A DNA stretch of 64,000 bases from Onishia niordana (GCF_004798965.1 NZ_SDSD01000001.1:558001-622000); one strand, 5' to 3'. Numbered from the stretch's first letter, positions 40,343 to 48,330 are shown. Notes: a model not told the origin generated them from the sequence alone. Translations and numbers: made by a program.

Positions 40343-41266
40343 TCATGCCCACCAGTAACGCACCACGTGGAAGAACACAGGGGCTGCAAAACAGACAGAG
40401 TCGATACGGTCGAGCATGCCGCCGTGGCCTTCAATCATATGGCCCCAATCCTTGACCCCTCGATCACGCTTGATCGTCGACATCACCAGGCCACCGGCGA
40501 AGCCCAACAAATTAACGAGCAAAGCGATCAGTGCCGCCTGCCAAGGTGAGAAAGGCGTTATCCAGTACAGGCCAGCGCCTACCATCGTCGCTAGCAGCAC
40601 ACCACCCAGCAAGCCTTCAATGGTTTTGGATGGCGACAGCTTGGGTGCCACCTTGCGTTTGCCGAATAGCTTGCCGCAGCAATACTGCAGCACATCAGAT
40701 AGCTGCACCACGAGGATAAGCCAGGCGATAAGCATCAGGTTATGCCCTTCAAAGCCCTCTACCTTCAGCGTCATCAATGCCGGAACGGTTGAGACACAGT
40801 AAACGGCGATCATCAGTCCCCATTGAACCTTGGCGGTGCGCTCCAGGTAATGGGTGGTATCGCCGCCGAAAGAAGACAGAATCGGCATCAAAAGAAACAC
40901 GTATACGGGGATCAAGATACTGAACATGCCGTACCACTGTAGGCCTATCAGCAGATACTGGGCCGGCAACGCAAAATAGAAGGCAGCCACCAGGGCCAGG
41001 TAATCACCATCCCGCGTTGGCGTCAGGGTCAGAAACTCTCTCAATGCATAAAAAGACACCAGGAAGAACAGCAGAATCACGCCATATAGACCAAACATGA
41101 AGGCGATGCCGATGGTAAGAACCATCACCCACCATGCATTGATCCTGGCGTTGAGGTTGTCGATGACAGCATTGCGGCCCTTACGCCAGGCAAGCAGCCT
41201 ACCTATCAGAGTCGCCAACACCAAAAGCAAGCCGATACCGGCAAACAACCACATTGTCTGGCTCAT
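40343..41266 (-). CDS. CdsA-like phosphatidate cytidylyltransferase
   Basis: A 307-residue integral membrane protein with about eight helices. The CdsA signature is seen near the C-terminus: RDRGVKDWGHMIEGHGGMLDRID, with the conserved Lys-Asp, GHGG and Asp-x-x-Asp residues. It would form CDP-diacylglycerol from phosphatidate and CTP. It is the last gene of a three-gene operon with PlsC-like and CDP-alcohol transferase genes. A house-keeping cdsA is expected elsewhere near uppS, so this is probably a second, specialised copy similar in idea to E. coli YnbB. Confidence 0.88.
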   Translation of the reverse strand: MSQTMWLFAGIGLLLVLATLIGRLLAWRKGRNAVIDNLNARINAWWVMVLTIGIAFMFGLYGVILLFFLVSFYALREFLTLTPTRDGDYLALVAAFYFALPAQYLLIGLQWYGMFSILIPVYVFLLMPILSSFGGDTTHYLERTAKVQWGLMIAVYCVSTVPALMTLKVEGFEGHNLMLIAWLILVVQLSDVLQYCCGKLFGKRKVAPKLSPSKTIEGLLGGVLLATMVGAGLYWITPFSPWQAALIALLVNLLGFAGGLVMSTIKRDRGVKDWGHMIEGHGGMLDRIDSVCFAAPVFFHVVRYWWA

Positions 41267-41901
41267 ACATCCTCCCGTGACATATCAAGCAGTGCCAAAC
41301 GTAGTCGTTCAAGGAACTCCATCTTGGTTTCCTCATCCTGGAGTTTGATCGGTGCGCCAAAATGCAACGTAGATAGCAGCGGCAAGGGCAGGTAGCGCCC
41401 CTTGGGCATGACGCGATTCAGGTTAGTAATCCAGACAGGTATCAGCTCTAAATCAGGGTGGGCATGAGCCAGATGATAGATACCACTTTTGAAAGGCAAC
41501 AGCGGTGACTCACTCAGGTTACGCGTGCCTTCCGGGAAAAATATCAGCGAGTCGCCATCTGCCAATGCCTGCTGTACCGGTGCTAGAGGATTGCCCTTAC
41601 CCCGGCCCCCTCTTGGGACCAGCACGGCATTGAACACCCGTTGGCTGATAAAGCGCTTTAGCGCAGTGTTCTGCCAGTACTCAGCACCTGCAACCGGGCG
41701 GGTTCTTTTACGGAGCAAAGCCGGTAGTGAAGCCCATAGCAGTACAAAATCAACGTGACTGCGGTGGTTGGCAAAATAGAGCCTTTGGTTGTGATTCGGG
41801 TTGCACCCCAACCAAAGCGCTCGAGTACCTGTTATGAGCCTGGCGGCTAACGTAATGCATTTGGCGGTCAACTCGGCGACCCAACCGGTCAGCGTATTCA
41901 T
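41263..41901 (-). CDS. PlsC-like 1-acyl-glycerol-3-phosphate acyltransferase
   Basis: A 212-residue acyltransferase. The catalytic HX4D motif is present as NHRSHVDFVLLW, with VPRGGRGKGNP and FFPEGTRNLSES for the glycerol-phosphate site. It would add the second acyl chain to lysophosphatidate. The start at 41901 (MNTLTGWVAE) leaves out an upstream stretch that lacks family character. Its stop overlaps the start of the CdsA-like gene by 4 bp, so translation is probably coupled. Confidence 0.85.
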   Translation of the reverse strand: MNTLTGWVAELTAKCITLAARLITGTRALWLGCNPNHNQRLYFANHRSHVDFVLLWASLPALLRKRTRPVAGAEYWQNTALKRFISQRVFNAVLVPRGGRGKGNPLAPVQQALADGDSLIFFPEGTRNLSESPLLPFKSGIYHLAHAHPDLELIPVWITNLNRVMPKGRYLPLPLLSTLHFGAPIKLQDEETKMEFLERLRLALLDMSREDV

Positions 41902-42076
41902 GGATAATGACAAACTCCTGGTACAGGCACGAAAAACAACCACGCACAGCGCCCGCAGATAATCGTGGGGCCAATCACTGGCAGGTACGCCAGCAAGTTG
42001 CTGGGCAGAGGCGCATGGCCCTAGATGGAAGACCCCAATGACCAAGTAAGCACGTTACTGCCTTACTTTGGGAAAA

Positions 42077-42691
42077 TTAATTTTTTGACTCGCTCTGCTT
42101 CAAGCCGAACTTCACCCGATTGAAGATCGTCCAGCATAGCAAGAGGATGACCGCAGCAAAAATCAGGTTCAACCAGAAGGCAGGCAACCAACCCAGGGCG
42201 ACAAACAGCCCCAGCGTGCCAAAAACCAATGCGCGATCACTCTTGCCCATGGGGCCATCATAGCGACGTTCCGCTCCCACCATCACACCGAGTACACCAG
42301 TGTACTCGCTCATAATAGCCAGGAGTGTCAAAGCGATGATCAGTGCAGCTTCAACCCCGGCTAGCAAAGCAAAAGGCAGATAGAGAACCGCATCTGAAAC
42401 GATATCGGCCAGTTCATTCAGGTAGGCGCCAAGACGAGATTGCTGTGAAAACTCACGTGCCAACATGCCGTCGATGGCGTTGAGTGCCATTCTTATGAAC
42501 ATCCAAAGCGGGATAAGTGAAAATAGCCCGGGATGCGGCAACAGACATAAGAGGGTGCCAAGTAATATAGACCCCACACCTGCAATGACGGTTATCTGAT
42601 TGGCGGTGACGCCATTCTGATACAAACGGGTGACGAGCGGGCGCAAAAGATCCTGAAAGCGGGATTTCAGTTGATAAACAGATAGACTCAT
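42077..42691 (-). CDS. CDP-alcohol phosphatidyltransferase family protein
   Basis: A 204-residue membrane enzyme with about six helices. The CDP-alcohol motif is seen as DGMLAREFSQQSRLGAYLN, followed by ELADIVSD with the two acidic residues of the metal site. The acceptor alcohol is unknown; it could be glycerol-phosphate, serine, inositol-phosphate or choline. It is the first gene of an operon with a PlsC-like and a CdsA-like gene, which would supply its CDP-lipid. This set resembles a self-contained phospholipid pathway. Confidence 0.85.
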   Translation of the reverse strand: MSLSVYQLKSRFQDLLRPLVTRLYQNGVTANQITVIAGVGSILLGTLLCLLPHPGLFSLIPLWMFIRMALNAIDGMLAREFSQQSRLGAYLNELADIVSDAVLYLPFALLAGVEAALIIALTLLAIMSEYTGVLGVMVGAERRYDGPMGKSDRALVFGTLGLFVALGWLPAFWLNLIFAAVILLLCWTIFNRVKFGLKQSESKN

Positions 42692-42904
42692 TCGCTATAA
42701 CACCCTTGCATGGACATGATAATCATCACTATCGTACTTTAATATTGAGCCAGTAACTATGCACACTGCCAGCCCCCTTGACTTCTGAACATTAACATAG
42801 ACTTTTATTGTCAACTCTACTCGGAAAATGAGCTCACAAAAATAAAAATAAATCCTTGGCGCCTACCCGCTGGAGGTCGCAGACACGAATAATCTTAATG
42901 ATTT
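42692..42904. other. Intergenic boundary between the lipid operon and the cassette array
   Basis: About 210 bp, AT-rich in the part closest to the cassette genes. It contains no attC-like palindrome that I can see downstream of the last array gene, so the end of the array here is not marked by a core site. Confidence 0.45.
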
Positions 42905-43363
42905 TCAAACCTTCCCTTTTTTCTGAAGATTCTTAAGCTGCCTTTTAGCAAAGCCACCATAGCACCATGACAAGATTAAAAAATAGAGCAGCGAAACAAA
43001 TAGGAACAGCCCAGGGATAACCAAAAAATTCATGCTCTTAACAATTGCATATATGTATAAAAGACCATCAAAACCGGCTATTGCCAAGACAATTATTACT
43101 GAAGAAGCGATAGATAAACCCCAGCAGGAAAACAAGGACAGCCAGACTAGCTTTGACTTCTCCTGCTTACTCGGTATTCGTTTATTGTTTTCTACAAACT
43201 TTCCTGCCGCATACACGGCCCCACCAATCAATACGGCAACAGATACACCAGAATTTGCATCTATATCCAGCAAATAGAGCATTAACGAGACAGCAATCAA
43301 CCCTAACGCATAAGCAAAACAGAACTTAATCACGTATTTATTTATCTTAACATCTTGTTCCAC
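42905..43363 (-). CDS. ABZJ_00895-like small membrane protein, last gene of the array
   Basis: A 152-residue protein with four hydrophobic helices. NSGVSVAVLIGGAVYAAGKF followed by a short basic loop (ENNKRIPSKQEKSKLVW) fits a small family of membrane proteins described from Acinetobacter and often met in mobile DNA. Its function is unknown. It starts with GTG behind AAGGAG. It lies downstream of attC7 but has no attC of its own, so it may be a terminal cassette that lost its site, or resident DNA. Confidence 0.65.
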   Translation of the reverse strand: MEQDVKINKYVIKFCFAYALGLIAVSLMLYLLDIDANSGVSVAVLIGGAVYAAGKFVENNKRIPSKQEKSKLVWLSLFSCWGLSIASSVIIVLAIAGFDGLLYIYAIVKSMNFLVIPGLFLFVSLLYFLILSWCYGGFAKRQLKNLQKKGKV

Positions 43364-43460
43364 GAACGACTCTCCTTGATCATACTAATAGTGCATTAAG
43401 CGGCGGCATTATGATGCAGACGAAGTCGCAGTGAGAGGGTCATACTTAAAGAGCAGAGAA

Positions 43461-43520
43461 AACCAACGCCCACGTAAAGCGCGCGAGGTACGAGCGTCGC
43501 CTTTGACGTGTTTGTTATGC
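43461..43520 (-). other. attC7 (cassette recombination site)
   Basis: On the plus strand the site runs from AACCAAC to GTTATGC. The arms CACGTAAAGCGCG and CGCCTTTGACGTG pair with unpaired extra bases on one side, the pattern that marks attC bottom-strand recombination. The upstream cassette gene ends at 43522 right beside it. Confidence 0.85.
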
Positions 43521-43521
43521 A

Positions 43522-44151
43522 TTATAGTTTGGCCTTGCCTGATTCTTGCTGCTCTACAATTGGCTCAGCTCTCCGATACAGAGCTAGTAGCATTTTCAAT
43601 TGGACAAGCTCGTTTTGGCTAGATATTTTTTTGAAAGCTTCAATCTGTTTAGGATTTAATTTGAAATCTCTCGATAAAAGTTTGACTGACTTCCCGATGA
43701 ACTCTATGTCGTCTTTAGTTAGCTTTGATTCAGCTTCTTGGATTTTAATGCTGCCTAGCTTTCTTTTATGATAGCTACCGACAATAGAATCGTATGTTTT
43801 GTTTATTGCTAGTGCCGACCCACACATAGTAGTTACCAGGGTAGCTACATCAGCAGCTACACCGATTACACCCGAAAGCTCAATGAAGCCAGGAGAAGCA
43901 TACTGTATTTTAGAAACCTGTAGGCGATGATCCTTATGTGTCAGCCCATACGATTTCTGGAAGAAATTAATTACGCTGTACCCGCCGCCCCATGGGTAAG
44001 TTGAGAAATCCAAATCAACATATTGTCCCTCTGCGACACGGCTCACTACATAGAAAAAGCTATAAAGCTGAACATATTCCCTTGTCATAACGGAGAGGTC
44101 TTTCAATTCCCATCTTTTATCAAGAAGAATTTCAATTTTTCCAATTTCCAT
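43522..44151 (-). CDS. Cassette 7: protein of unknown function
   Basis: A 209-residue protein not recognised with certainty. The N-terminal half is soluble and aromatic-rich (REYVQLYSFFYVVSRVAEG). A segment around residues 88-117 (SPGFIELSGVIGVAADVATL) is hydrophobic and Gly-rich, and the C-terminus is helical and charged. Proteins with a similar SPG-hydrophobic middle occur in bacterial accessory DNA, but I cannot name a family or an activity. The stop lies next to attC7 and the start follows attC6, so it is a complete cassette. Confidence 0.75.
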   Translation of the reverse strand: MEIGKIEILLDKRWELKDLSVMTREYVQLYSFFYVVSRVAEGQYVDLDFSTYPWGGGYSVINFFQKSYGLTHKDHRLQVSKIQYASPGFIELSGVIGVAADVATLVTTMCGSALAINKTYDSIVGSYHKRKLGSIKIQEAESKLTKDDIEFIGKSVKLLSRDFKLNPKQIEAFKKISSQNELVQLKMLLALYRRAEPIVEQQESGKAKL

Positions 44152-44180
44152 CTAGCTAATTACTCCTTTTCTGGGAAGAT

Positions 44181-44235
44181 GCATAACGCTTGCATCAGGT
44201 GCTCCGAAGGCGTCACCTGGACGCACTTGTTAAAT
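44181..44235 (-). other. attC6 (cassette recombination site)
   Basis: On the plus strand it runs from GCATAAC to GTTAAAT. TGCATCAGGTG pairs with CACCTGGACGCA, with unpaired bases in one arm. The stop codon of cassette 6 (TAA at 44230-44232) is inside the core site. Confidence 0.88.
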
Positions 44236-45018
44236 GGGGATTGCACATACCTTATCTGGAGGCACCTTCTGATTGCAGAACTTTATAAGTACAACTAAAG
44301 AGTCTTGGAACTCCGAGAACTGGTCGTGGGAAACGCACAGTCTCATCAGTAGCGGATGAACAGGATCATCCGGGTTAACTGTCAACTTTATATCTTCATC
44401 CGTAAAAGGGTTTATGTACCTGACATCTAAGGATGGGCAAGACATCCCATCAGTAACATATACCCCAGAAAGCTTACCTTCTGCTGCTTGCTTTTTGTGC
44501 TTCATATCTGTCATTTGAAATCCCCAGAAGTCCATTAACTTTCTATCAGTTGCAGCAATAAATAGCTCAGCAACTTCAATAGATTGTTTAACCTCAGAAC
44601 GTTCTGGAGCTGAAAAGTTATGCTCTAGTTTGTTTCTCAAATTTCTCACCTGGGAAACCAAACCACTCGGAGCCATACCAAATGAATTTATTATTCTGAG
44701 CTTTATTGGCACATCCTTTCCATCTTTTGGGTCTGAGAAGAGCTCAACAAAATTAACAAGATGTTTAGGGAAGTTCTTTGGGTTATATCCAAACGACATA
44801 AATATCTTGTCTATCTGGCAATCAATGGCCCTTTTTGCATTAGATAGGGCATTAACCAACCCTCTTCTAGAGCCATCCTTTAAATCAGTTTTAGAGAAAG
44901 AAAGAAACTCTGAAGGATTAATTTCAAAATTGTGCGAAAGCCTGGCTCCACTATCTATTTCAATAATGCAGTTAGTAAAGTCAATTTTGGCCAAATCAAG
45001 AAGTTTTGCGAAATCCAT
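44230..45018 (-). CDS. Cassette 6: protein with a HEPN-type RX4H motif
   Basis: A 262-residue, mostly soluble protein. A helical stretch contains RNLRNKLEHN at about residues 125-134; Arg128 and His133 fit the RX4-6H signature of HEPN ribonuclease domains, which cut RNA in toxin and phage-defence systems. The surrounding helices (ALSNAKRAIDCQIDKIF and SEVKQSIEVAELFIAA) agree with a HEPN helical bundle. The C-terminal 90 residues (DVRYINPFTDEDIKLTVN) look like a separate beta-rich part. The HEPN call rests on a short motif and needs structure prediction. The stop codon lies inside attC6. Confidence 0.75.
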   Translation of the reverse strand: MDFAKLLDLAKIDFTNCIIEIDSGARLSHNFEINPSEFLSFSKTDLKDGSRRGLVNALSNAKRAIDCQIDKIFMSFGYNPKNFPKHLVNFVELFSDPKDGKDVPIKLRIINSFGMAPSGLVSQVRNLRNKLEHNFSAPERSEVKQSIEVAELFIAATDRKLMDFWGFQMTDMKHKKQAAEGKLSGVYVTDGMSCPSLDVRYINPFTDEDIKLTVNPDDPVHPLLMRLCVSHDQFSEFQDSLVVLIKFCNQKVPPDKVCAIPI

Positions 45019-45026
45019 GTTTCCCC

Positions 45027-45098
45027 ATTTAACGCCGCGCTCTGCGGAAATTTGGGAGCGCCAGCGAGTAAATTTTCCGTAGCAGCGCCTTGTTAGGC
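45027..45098 (-). other. attC5 (cassette recombination site)
   Basis: On the plus strand it runs from ATTTAAC to GTTAGGC, 72 bp. It shares its ends (AACGCCGCGCTCTGCGG and GCAGCGCCTTGTTAGGC) with attC1, while the loop differs. The stop codon of cassette 5 (TAA, 45093-45095) lies inside the core site. Confidence 0.92.
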
Positions 45099-45764
45099 AT
45101 GGCTTTCCAACAAGTTCTCATTGAGAATCACGATGCATCTATCTATGAATTCTCTTTTCTTTTCCGGATCTTCGGGATATATATCTTTAAGAGCATTGTT
45201 CAACGTTTTCCTATACTTAATTTTACTCATCACTCTCGATGAAATAAATCTAAACTTCATTTCCCTAATATGAACAATGGAAATGATATAGCAATTACTT
45301 TGTACGTTAGGATTCAACGGTAATGTTAGGTGGTGCTCATCCGACAAATTAGCAAGATCCGAAAATATCACAACCCGCTCCAAATCGTTTTTGTCGGGAC
45401 AGGGAACCATAAGGGCACCAAATTTACTTGAGTAACTAACAACCTCCCCAAAAGAAATCCCATGCTTTATAAGATTTTGTCCATTTTTAGAAGGATCGAA
45501 TTCGTATAACTCACAGCTTGAATACAAATGCTTACCTGCGCCCAGCGATTCAAACTCGTCTCTAAATAGATTCTTGATCGCATATAAAAAAATATCTAAT
45601 TTATTATAAAAATCTATATCTACTTTCCCTATCAGGATTTCAATAAGCGTTTGTTTCCTACCCTCTTCTAGCTGAAGGCAGTCTAGCTTGATTGAAAGCT
45701 CTTCATCCCTGATAGAGGACAACAATTCCTTCGCTTTATTAAATAGCTTTATATCTTTTTCCAC
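45093..45764 (-). CDS. Cassette 5: BrnT-like toxin domain with N-terminal extension
   Basis: A 223-residue protein. About residues 87-185 resemble BrnT toxins: YEFDPSKNGQNLIKHGISF, a VVIFSDL strand and a closing IREMKFRFISSRVMSKIKYRK, which match the FEWDPxKxxxNxxKHGxxF ... RIISARxA pattern of the BrnT ribonuclease family. The first 85 residues are helical and not part of BrnT. The normal antitoxin gene brnA usually follows brnT; here the next gene is a different cassette and no BrnA-like protein is seen. It could therefore be a cassette-borne orphan or use an N-terminal control region. Confidence 0.78.
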   Translation of the reverse strand: MEKDIKLFNKAKELLSSIRDEELSIKLDCLQLEEGRKQTLIEILIGKVDIDFYNKLDIFLYAIKNLFRDEFESLGAGKHLYSSCELYEFDPSKNGQNLIKHGISFGEVVSYSSKFGALMVPCPDKNDLERVVIFSDLANLSDEHHLTLPLNPNVQSNCYIISIVHIREMKFRFISSRVMSKIKYRKTLNNALKDIYPEDPEKKREFIDRCIVILNENLLESHA

Positions 45765-45815
45765 TTTTCTGCCCGTAAAGATTGCTGGACTTCCCCAAAA
45801 ACCGGCGACTCGGCT

Positions 45816-45873
45816 GCCTAACGCTGAACGAAGCGGCGCGTCTCACGCGTCCGTCTTACGTGACTGGTTAGCT
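45816..45873 (-). other. attC4 (cassette recombination site)
   Basis: On the plus strand it runs from GCCTAAC to GTTAGCT, 58 bp. ACGAAGCGGCGCG pairs with CGCGTCCGTCTTACGT with unpaired bases. The reading frame of cassette 4 ends inside the site (stop at 45843-45845). Confidence 0.9.
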
Positions 45874-46526
45874 GGCCTTACTCGGGATTTCCTTCGTTGT
45901 GCCGTATGGAAATACCCTCCACCATAGGACCTACCGAGCCACAGAAACGACAAGCACGTGCAGATGCTGAGACCTATGATGACCATGTAAAACCAGTTAA
46001 CAGACTTGTCGATAGCAAACTCAGGTAGCGAGTAACCAAGTAGCAGAACCCAAAGCAAACAGACATACAAGCTTATGAGCTGATTGATCTTCGATACCGA
46101 AATCCTACCTGGACCGGTGATAACGTCGACACACTTTTCCCGGACCGATGCGGGTTTATTTCTCGCAAGAATGATTTTGTATAGAGGGCCGGTTACCTTG
46201 TCTTCAAGCTGATCTACGTGCTTCTCCCAGTTTTCTTGCCAGAACTTGCTACCGCGATTTGCGCAAAACCAAGCGAAAGAAAACACCAAACCCAAGCTCG
46301 CTAAGATGATTGCCAAGTCTCGTTTATTGGCAAAATCCGACGCCTGTATGGCGATAAAGCCAGCCAAGCTCGCGCCAATAAAGGTCCAGAAATAGGTAGC
46401 CCTTTTCCAGTAAAGTTCTATCTCGAATTTTCGAATATCGAGGGCTTGTTCCAGCGCCTGAGGTTCTTTGCCGGCAAAAGCCTTTTTGTATTCTTCTGGC
46501 GTCAATTCATCCGTCGTGCTATCCAT
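45843..46526 (-). CDS. Cassette 4: four-helix membrane protein (RipA-like)
   Basis: A 227-residue protein with four membrane helices at about residues 43-62, 71-89, 145-165 and 176-198. The stretch ALDIRKFEIELYWKRATYF just before the first helix is characteristic of a family I know as RipA-type octameric membrane proteins; this is recall and should be checked. A charged loop of about 50 residues (ENWEKHVDQLEDKVTGPLY) lies between the helix pairs. Membrane proteins with cytoplasmic modules are common final effectors of defence systems, but no activity is proven. The C-terminus runs into attC4. Confidence 0.72.
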   Translation of the reverse strand: MDSTTDELTPEEYKKAFAGKEPQALEQALDIRKFEIELYWKRATYFWTFIGASLAGFIAIQASDFANKRDLAIILASLGLVFSFAWFCANRGSKFWQENWEKHVDQLEDKVTGPLYKIILARNKPASVREKCVDVITGPGRISVSKINQLISLYVCLLWVLLLGYSLPEFAIDKSVNWFYMVIIGLSICTCLSFLWLGRSYGGGYFHTAQRRKSRVRPANQSRKTDA

Positions 46527-46545
46527 AAACCTCCATCACAGAGTG

Positions 46546-46615
46546 ATGCTAATTTTCGCCATCACCGGTGGCAAAACCGCAGCGCAGCGTATGTTTTGCC
46601 ATGGCCTTGTTAGCC
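46546..46615 (-). other. attC3 (cassette recombination site, one degenerate core)
   Basis: GTTAGCC at 46609-46615 is a good core and holds the stop codon of cassette 3. The palindrome GGCAAAAC / GTTTTGCC is clear. The other core reads GCTAATT instead of RYYYAAC, so it is degenerate, and the left border is less certain than for the other sites. Confidence 0.75.
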
Positions 46616-47278
46616 ATCTTTTTTGTTTTGAGCACGCTCCCACTCAATGCCCAATCCCTTAAATTTTTGTGCAAAAGGTATGACTACCAGCGCCACCGCG
46701 CCACCAAGTAAAGTCAAACGCTCTGCGGTTAACAACTTGATTCCATTTAGCGAGCAAACAAAATCAGCTACTAGCAACGTCACTAGAGCAAATGCAGTTG
46801 CATGCGAAATTAGCTGGAAGGAGTTAGAGACCTTTTCTTTCTTTTGTTTTAAATCTTGCTTTCTCTCGGCAATTTGATTTGATGACAATGCTGAAAAAGC
46901 AGGAAACAGTCTAAAATCCACTTTTTCAAGCTGATTCTCGCTGTTGAAAATATGAAGCTCAAAAGGATATTTAGATTCAGGATCGTCATTTGGAGTCACC
47001 AAGAATGCAGGTAAAGTTGGGTCGCCGACTGCTTTTTTATATTGCTCCAACTGTTCCTGTACGCCTCGAATACGATCAGTTATTCGCCCCTTCACCTCGA
47101 CTATGGCAAGCCGCTCGTTTCGATCTGGGTCAACGATCATAAAATCGGGTATATACAGCTTGCCTTCAGGTCCTTTTAGGCGCGGCTCATAAATCAAAGA
47201 GCCATCAGGGTACCCGCGCTCCTGCAAAAAGGCTGCGAATTTTTGCTCTAATATTGAGTGAAAGTCTCGTTCTTTCAT
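46610..47278 (-). CDS. Cassette 3: PD-(D/E)XK nuclease with membrane anchor
   Basis: A 222-residue protein. The nuclease core is plain: Glu31, Asp45 (LYIPDFMIVD) and Glu61-Val-Lys63 (LAIVEVKGR) give the E...PD...ExK pattern of restriction-type endonucleases. After it come two hydrophobic helices (ISHATAFALVTLLVADFVC and LTLLGGAVALVVIPFA) with a short linker, so the enzyme is probably tethered to the inner membrane. The first 110 residues are soluble. A membrane-bound DNase could cut incoming phage DNA. The stop lies inside attC3. Confidence 0.78.
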   Translation of the reverse strand: MKERDFHSILEQKFAAFLQERGYPDGSLIYEPRLKGPEGKLYIPDFMIVDPDRNERLAIVEVKGRITDRIRGVQEQLEQYKKAVGDPTLPAFLVTPNDDPESKYPFELHIFNSENQLEKVDFRLFPAFSALSSNQIAERKQDLKQKKEKVSNSFQLISHATAFALVTLLVADFVCSLNGIKLLTAERLTLLGGAVALVVIPFAQKFKGLGIEWERAQNKKDG

Positions 47279-47291
47279 GTTTACTCTTTAA

Positions 47292-47369
47292 AGCTAACGC
47301 CCGGCTCACGCGCCGGTTTGGAGCCGCGAAGCGGCGGAAAATAGGTCGCCGTGCAGCCGTTTGTTAGGC
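47292..47369 (-). other. attC2 (cassette recombination site)
   Basis: On the plus strand it runs from AGCTAAC to GTTAGGC, 78 bp. CGGCTCACG pairs with CGTGCAGCCG, leaving one extra G. The stop codon of cassette 2 (47364-47366) is inside the core site. Confidence 0.9.
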
Positions 47370-48323
47370 ACCTGGCTCACGATTATGAATAAATTCATTA
47401 AATGCATGGGGCAATTTGATTTCCTGCTCCTCATATACGTCTTCACCTCTGAAGTTCGTGACTGTAGTTCCCTTTAAAGAGGTAGATAAAACGCCGATAG
47501 AACTATGCAGCCGAGTGACCGAATGAATTGCAGTAATGACAAGAGGGCTTACCTTAGGATGTAACCTGAATATTTCATCAAGCTCACTTTTGCAGTCGAC
47601 TAAAACGGTTTCGTAGATTTTTTCGAGACCCGACTTCAATATCCCAAATGGCTCCGCCACTGTAGTAAATATCTGATCCTGAACCTTATCATGCTCAAGA
47701 ATATTCATTCCGTTGAGCAAAATATAGCCATGATCACACTCGCACCGAGAAATCTGCTTGGCGCCAGACTCTATGTTTTGAAGAATCGTCGCTGGCTTAC
47801 TACTTCGTAGAGTCTTGCAGGCTACAGATACCCTCTTTCCCTGAAAGGTAAAAATTGCGTCTGGGTTTTCTCCAGCAGACGAACTTACCGGGTCATCAAG
47901 ATCTACATCCTTCCCATGTGCAATAGCAAAGAAGCCAACAATTGCCTCAATGAATTTGTTAGTCTTGTCATCCTGCTTGCCGGTAACAGGATTCAGCATC
48001 GGCACAGCGGAATTGAACCGAGGCGCAGCCTGCACTAAGAGACCAAGGTGAGGTTTTAACTTATCGAATTCATTTGAATTTTTTACAGACCATATCCATT
48101 TGTATAGCTCGTGTAATCCGCCAAGAGCGATCCGGCCGTTTGGATAAGAATTGCCATAAGGTGATTTCTTATAGCCCTCATAGAACTCGTGAGCAGCCAA
48201 ATAGTCACTTTCCAAATGGGAGCTTAGTTCAGCCTCCACCTGTATCGACTTCAGGTATTCAACTAGGCAATCCACCTGGCGAATTATTACGTCATAATGC
48301 TCGAGTGTTCCCAATGTCTTCAA
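47364..48323 (-). CDS. Cassette 2: PD-(D/E)XK-like protein with altered active site
   Basis: A 319-residue soluble protein. A helix with Glu126 (KFIEAIVGFFAI) is followed by NPDAIFTFQGKRVSVACKT, where Asp155 and Lys170 fit a PD-(D/E)XK nuclease, but the usual Glu is Ala168. Such proteins are found near restriction and defence genes; they may be inactive or use a shifted acidic residue. The N-terminal 120 residues are helical and contain KNSNEFDKLKPHLGLLVQA. No other family was recognised. The frame is complete between attC1 and attC2. Confidence 0.72.
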   Translation of the reverse strand: MKTLGTLEHYDVIIRQVDCLVEYLKSIQVEAELSSHLESDYLAAHEFYEGYKKSPYGNSYPNGRIALGGLHELYKWIWSVKNSNEFDKLKPHLGLLVQAAPRFNSAVPMLNPVTGKQDDKTNKFIEAIVGFFAIAHGKDVDLDDPVSSSAGENPDAIFTFQGKRVSVACKTLRSSKPATILQNIESGAKQISRCECDHGYILLNGMNILEHDKVQDQIFTTVAEPFGILKSGLEKIYETVLVDCKSELDEIFRLHPKVSPLVITAIHSVTRLHSSIGVLSTSLKGTTVTNFRGEDVYEEQEIKLPHAFNEFIHNREPGA

Positions 48324-48330
48324 CCCTATT

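Noticed and set aside
45093..45764. Cassette 5 as a complete BrnT/BrnA toxin-antitoxin pair.
   Set aside because: No BrnA-like ribbon-helix-helix protein is present in the cassette or its neighbours.
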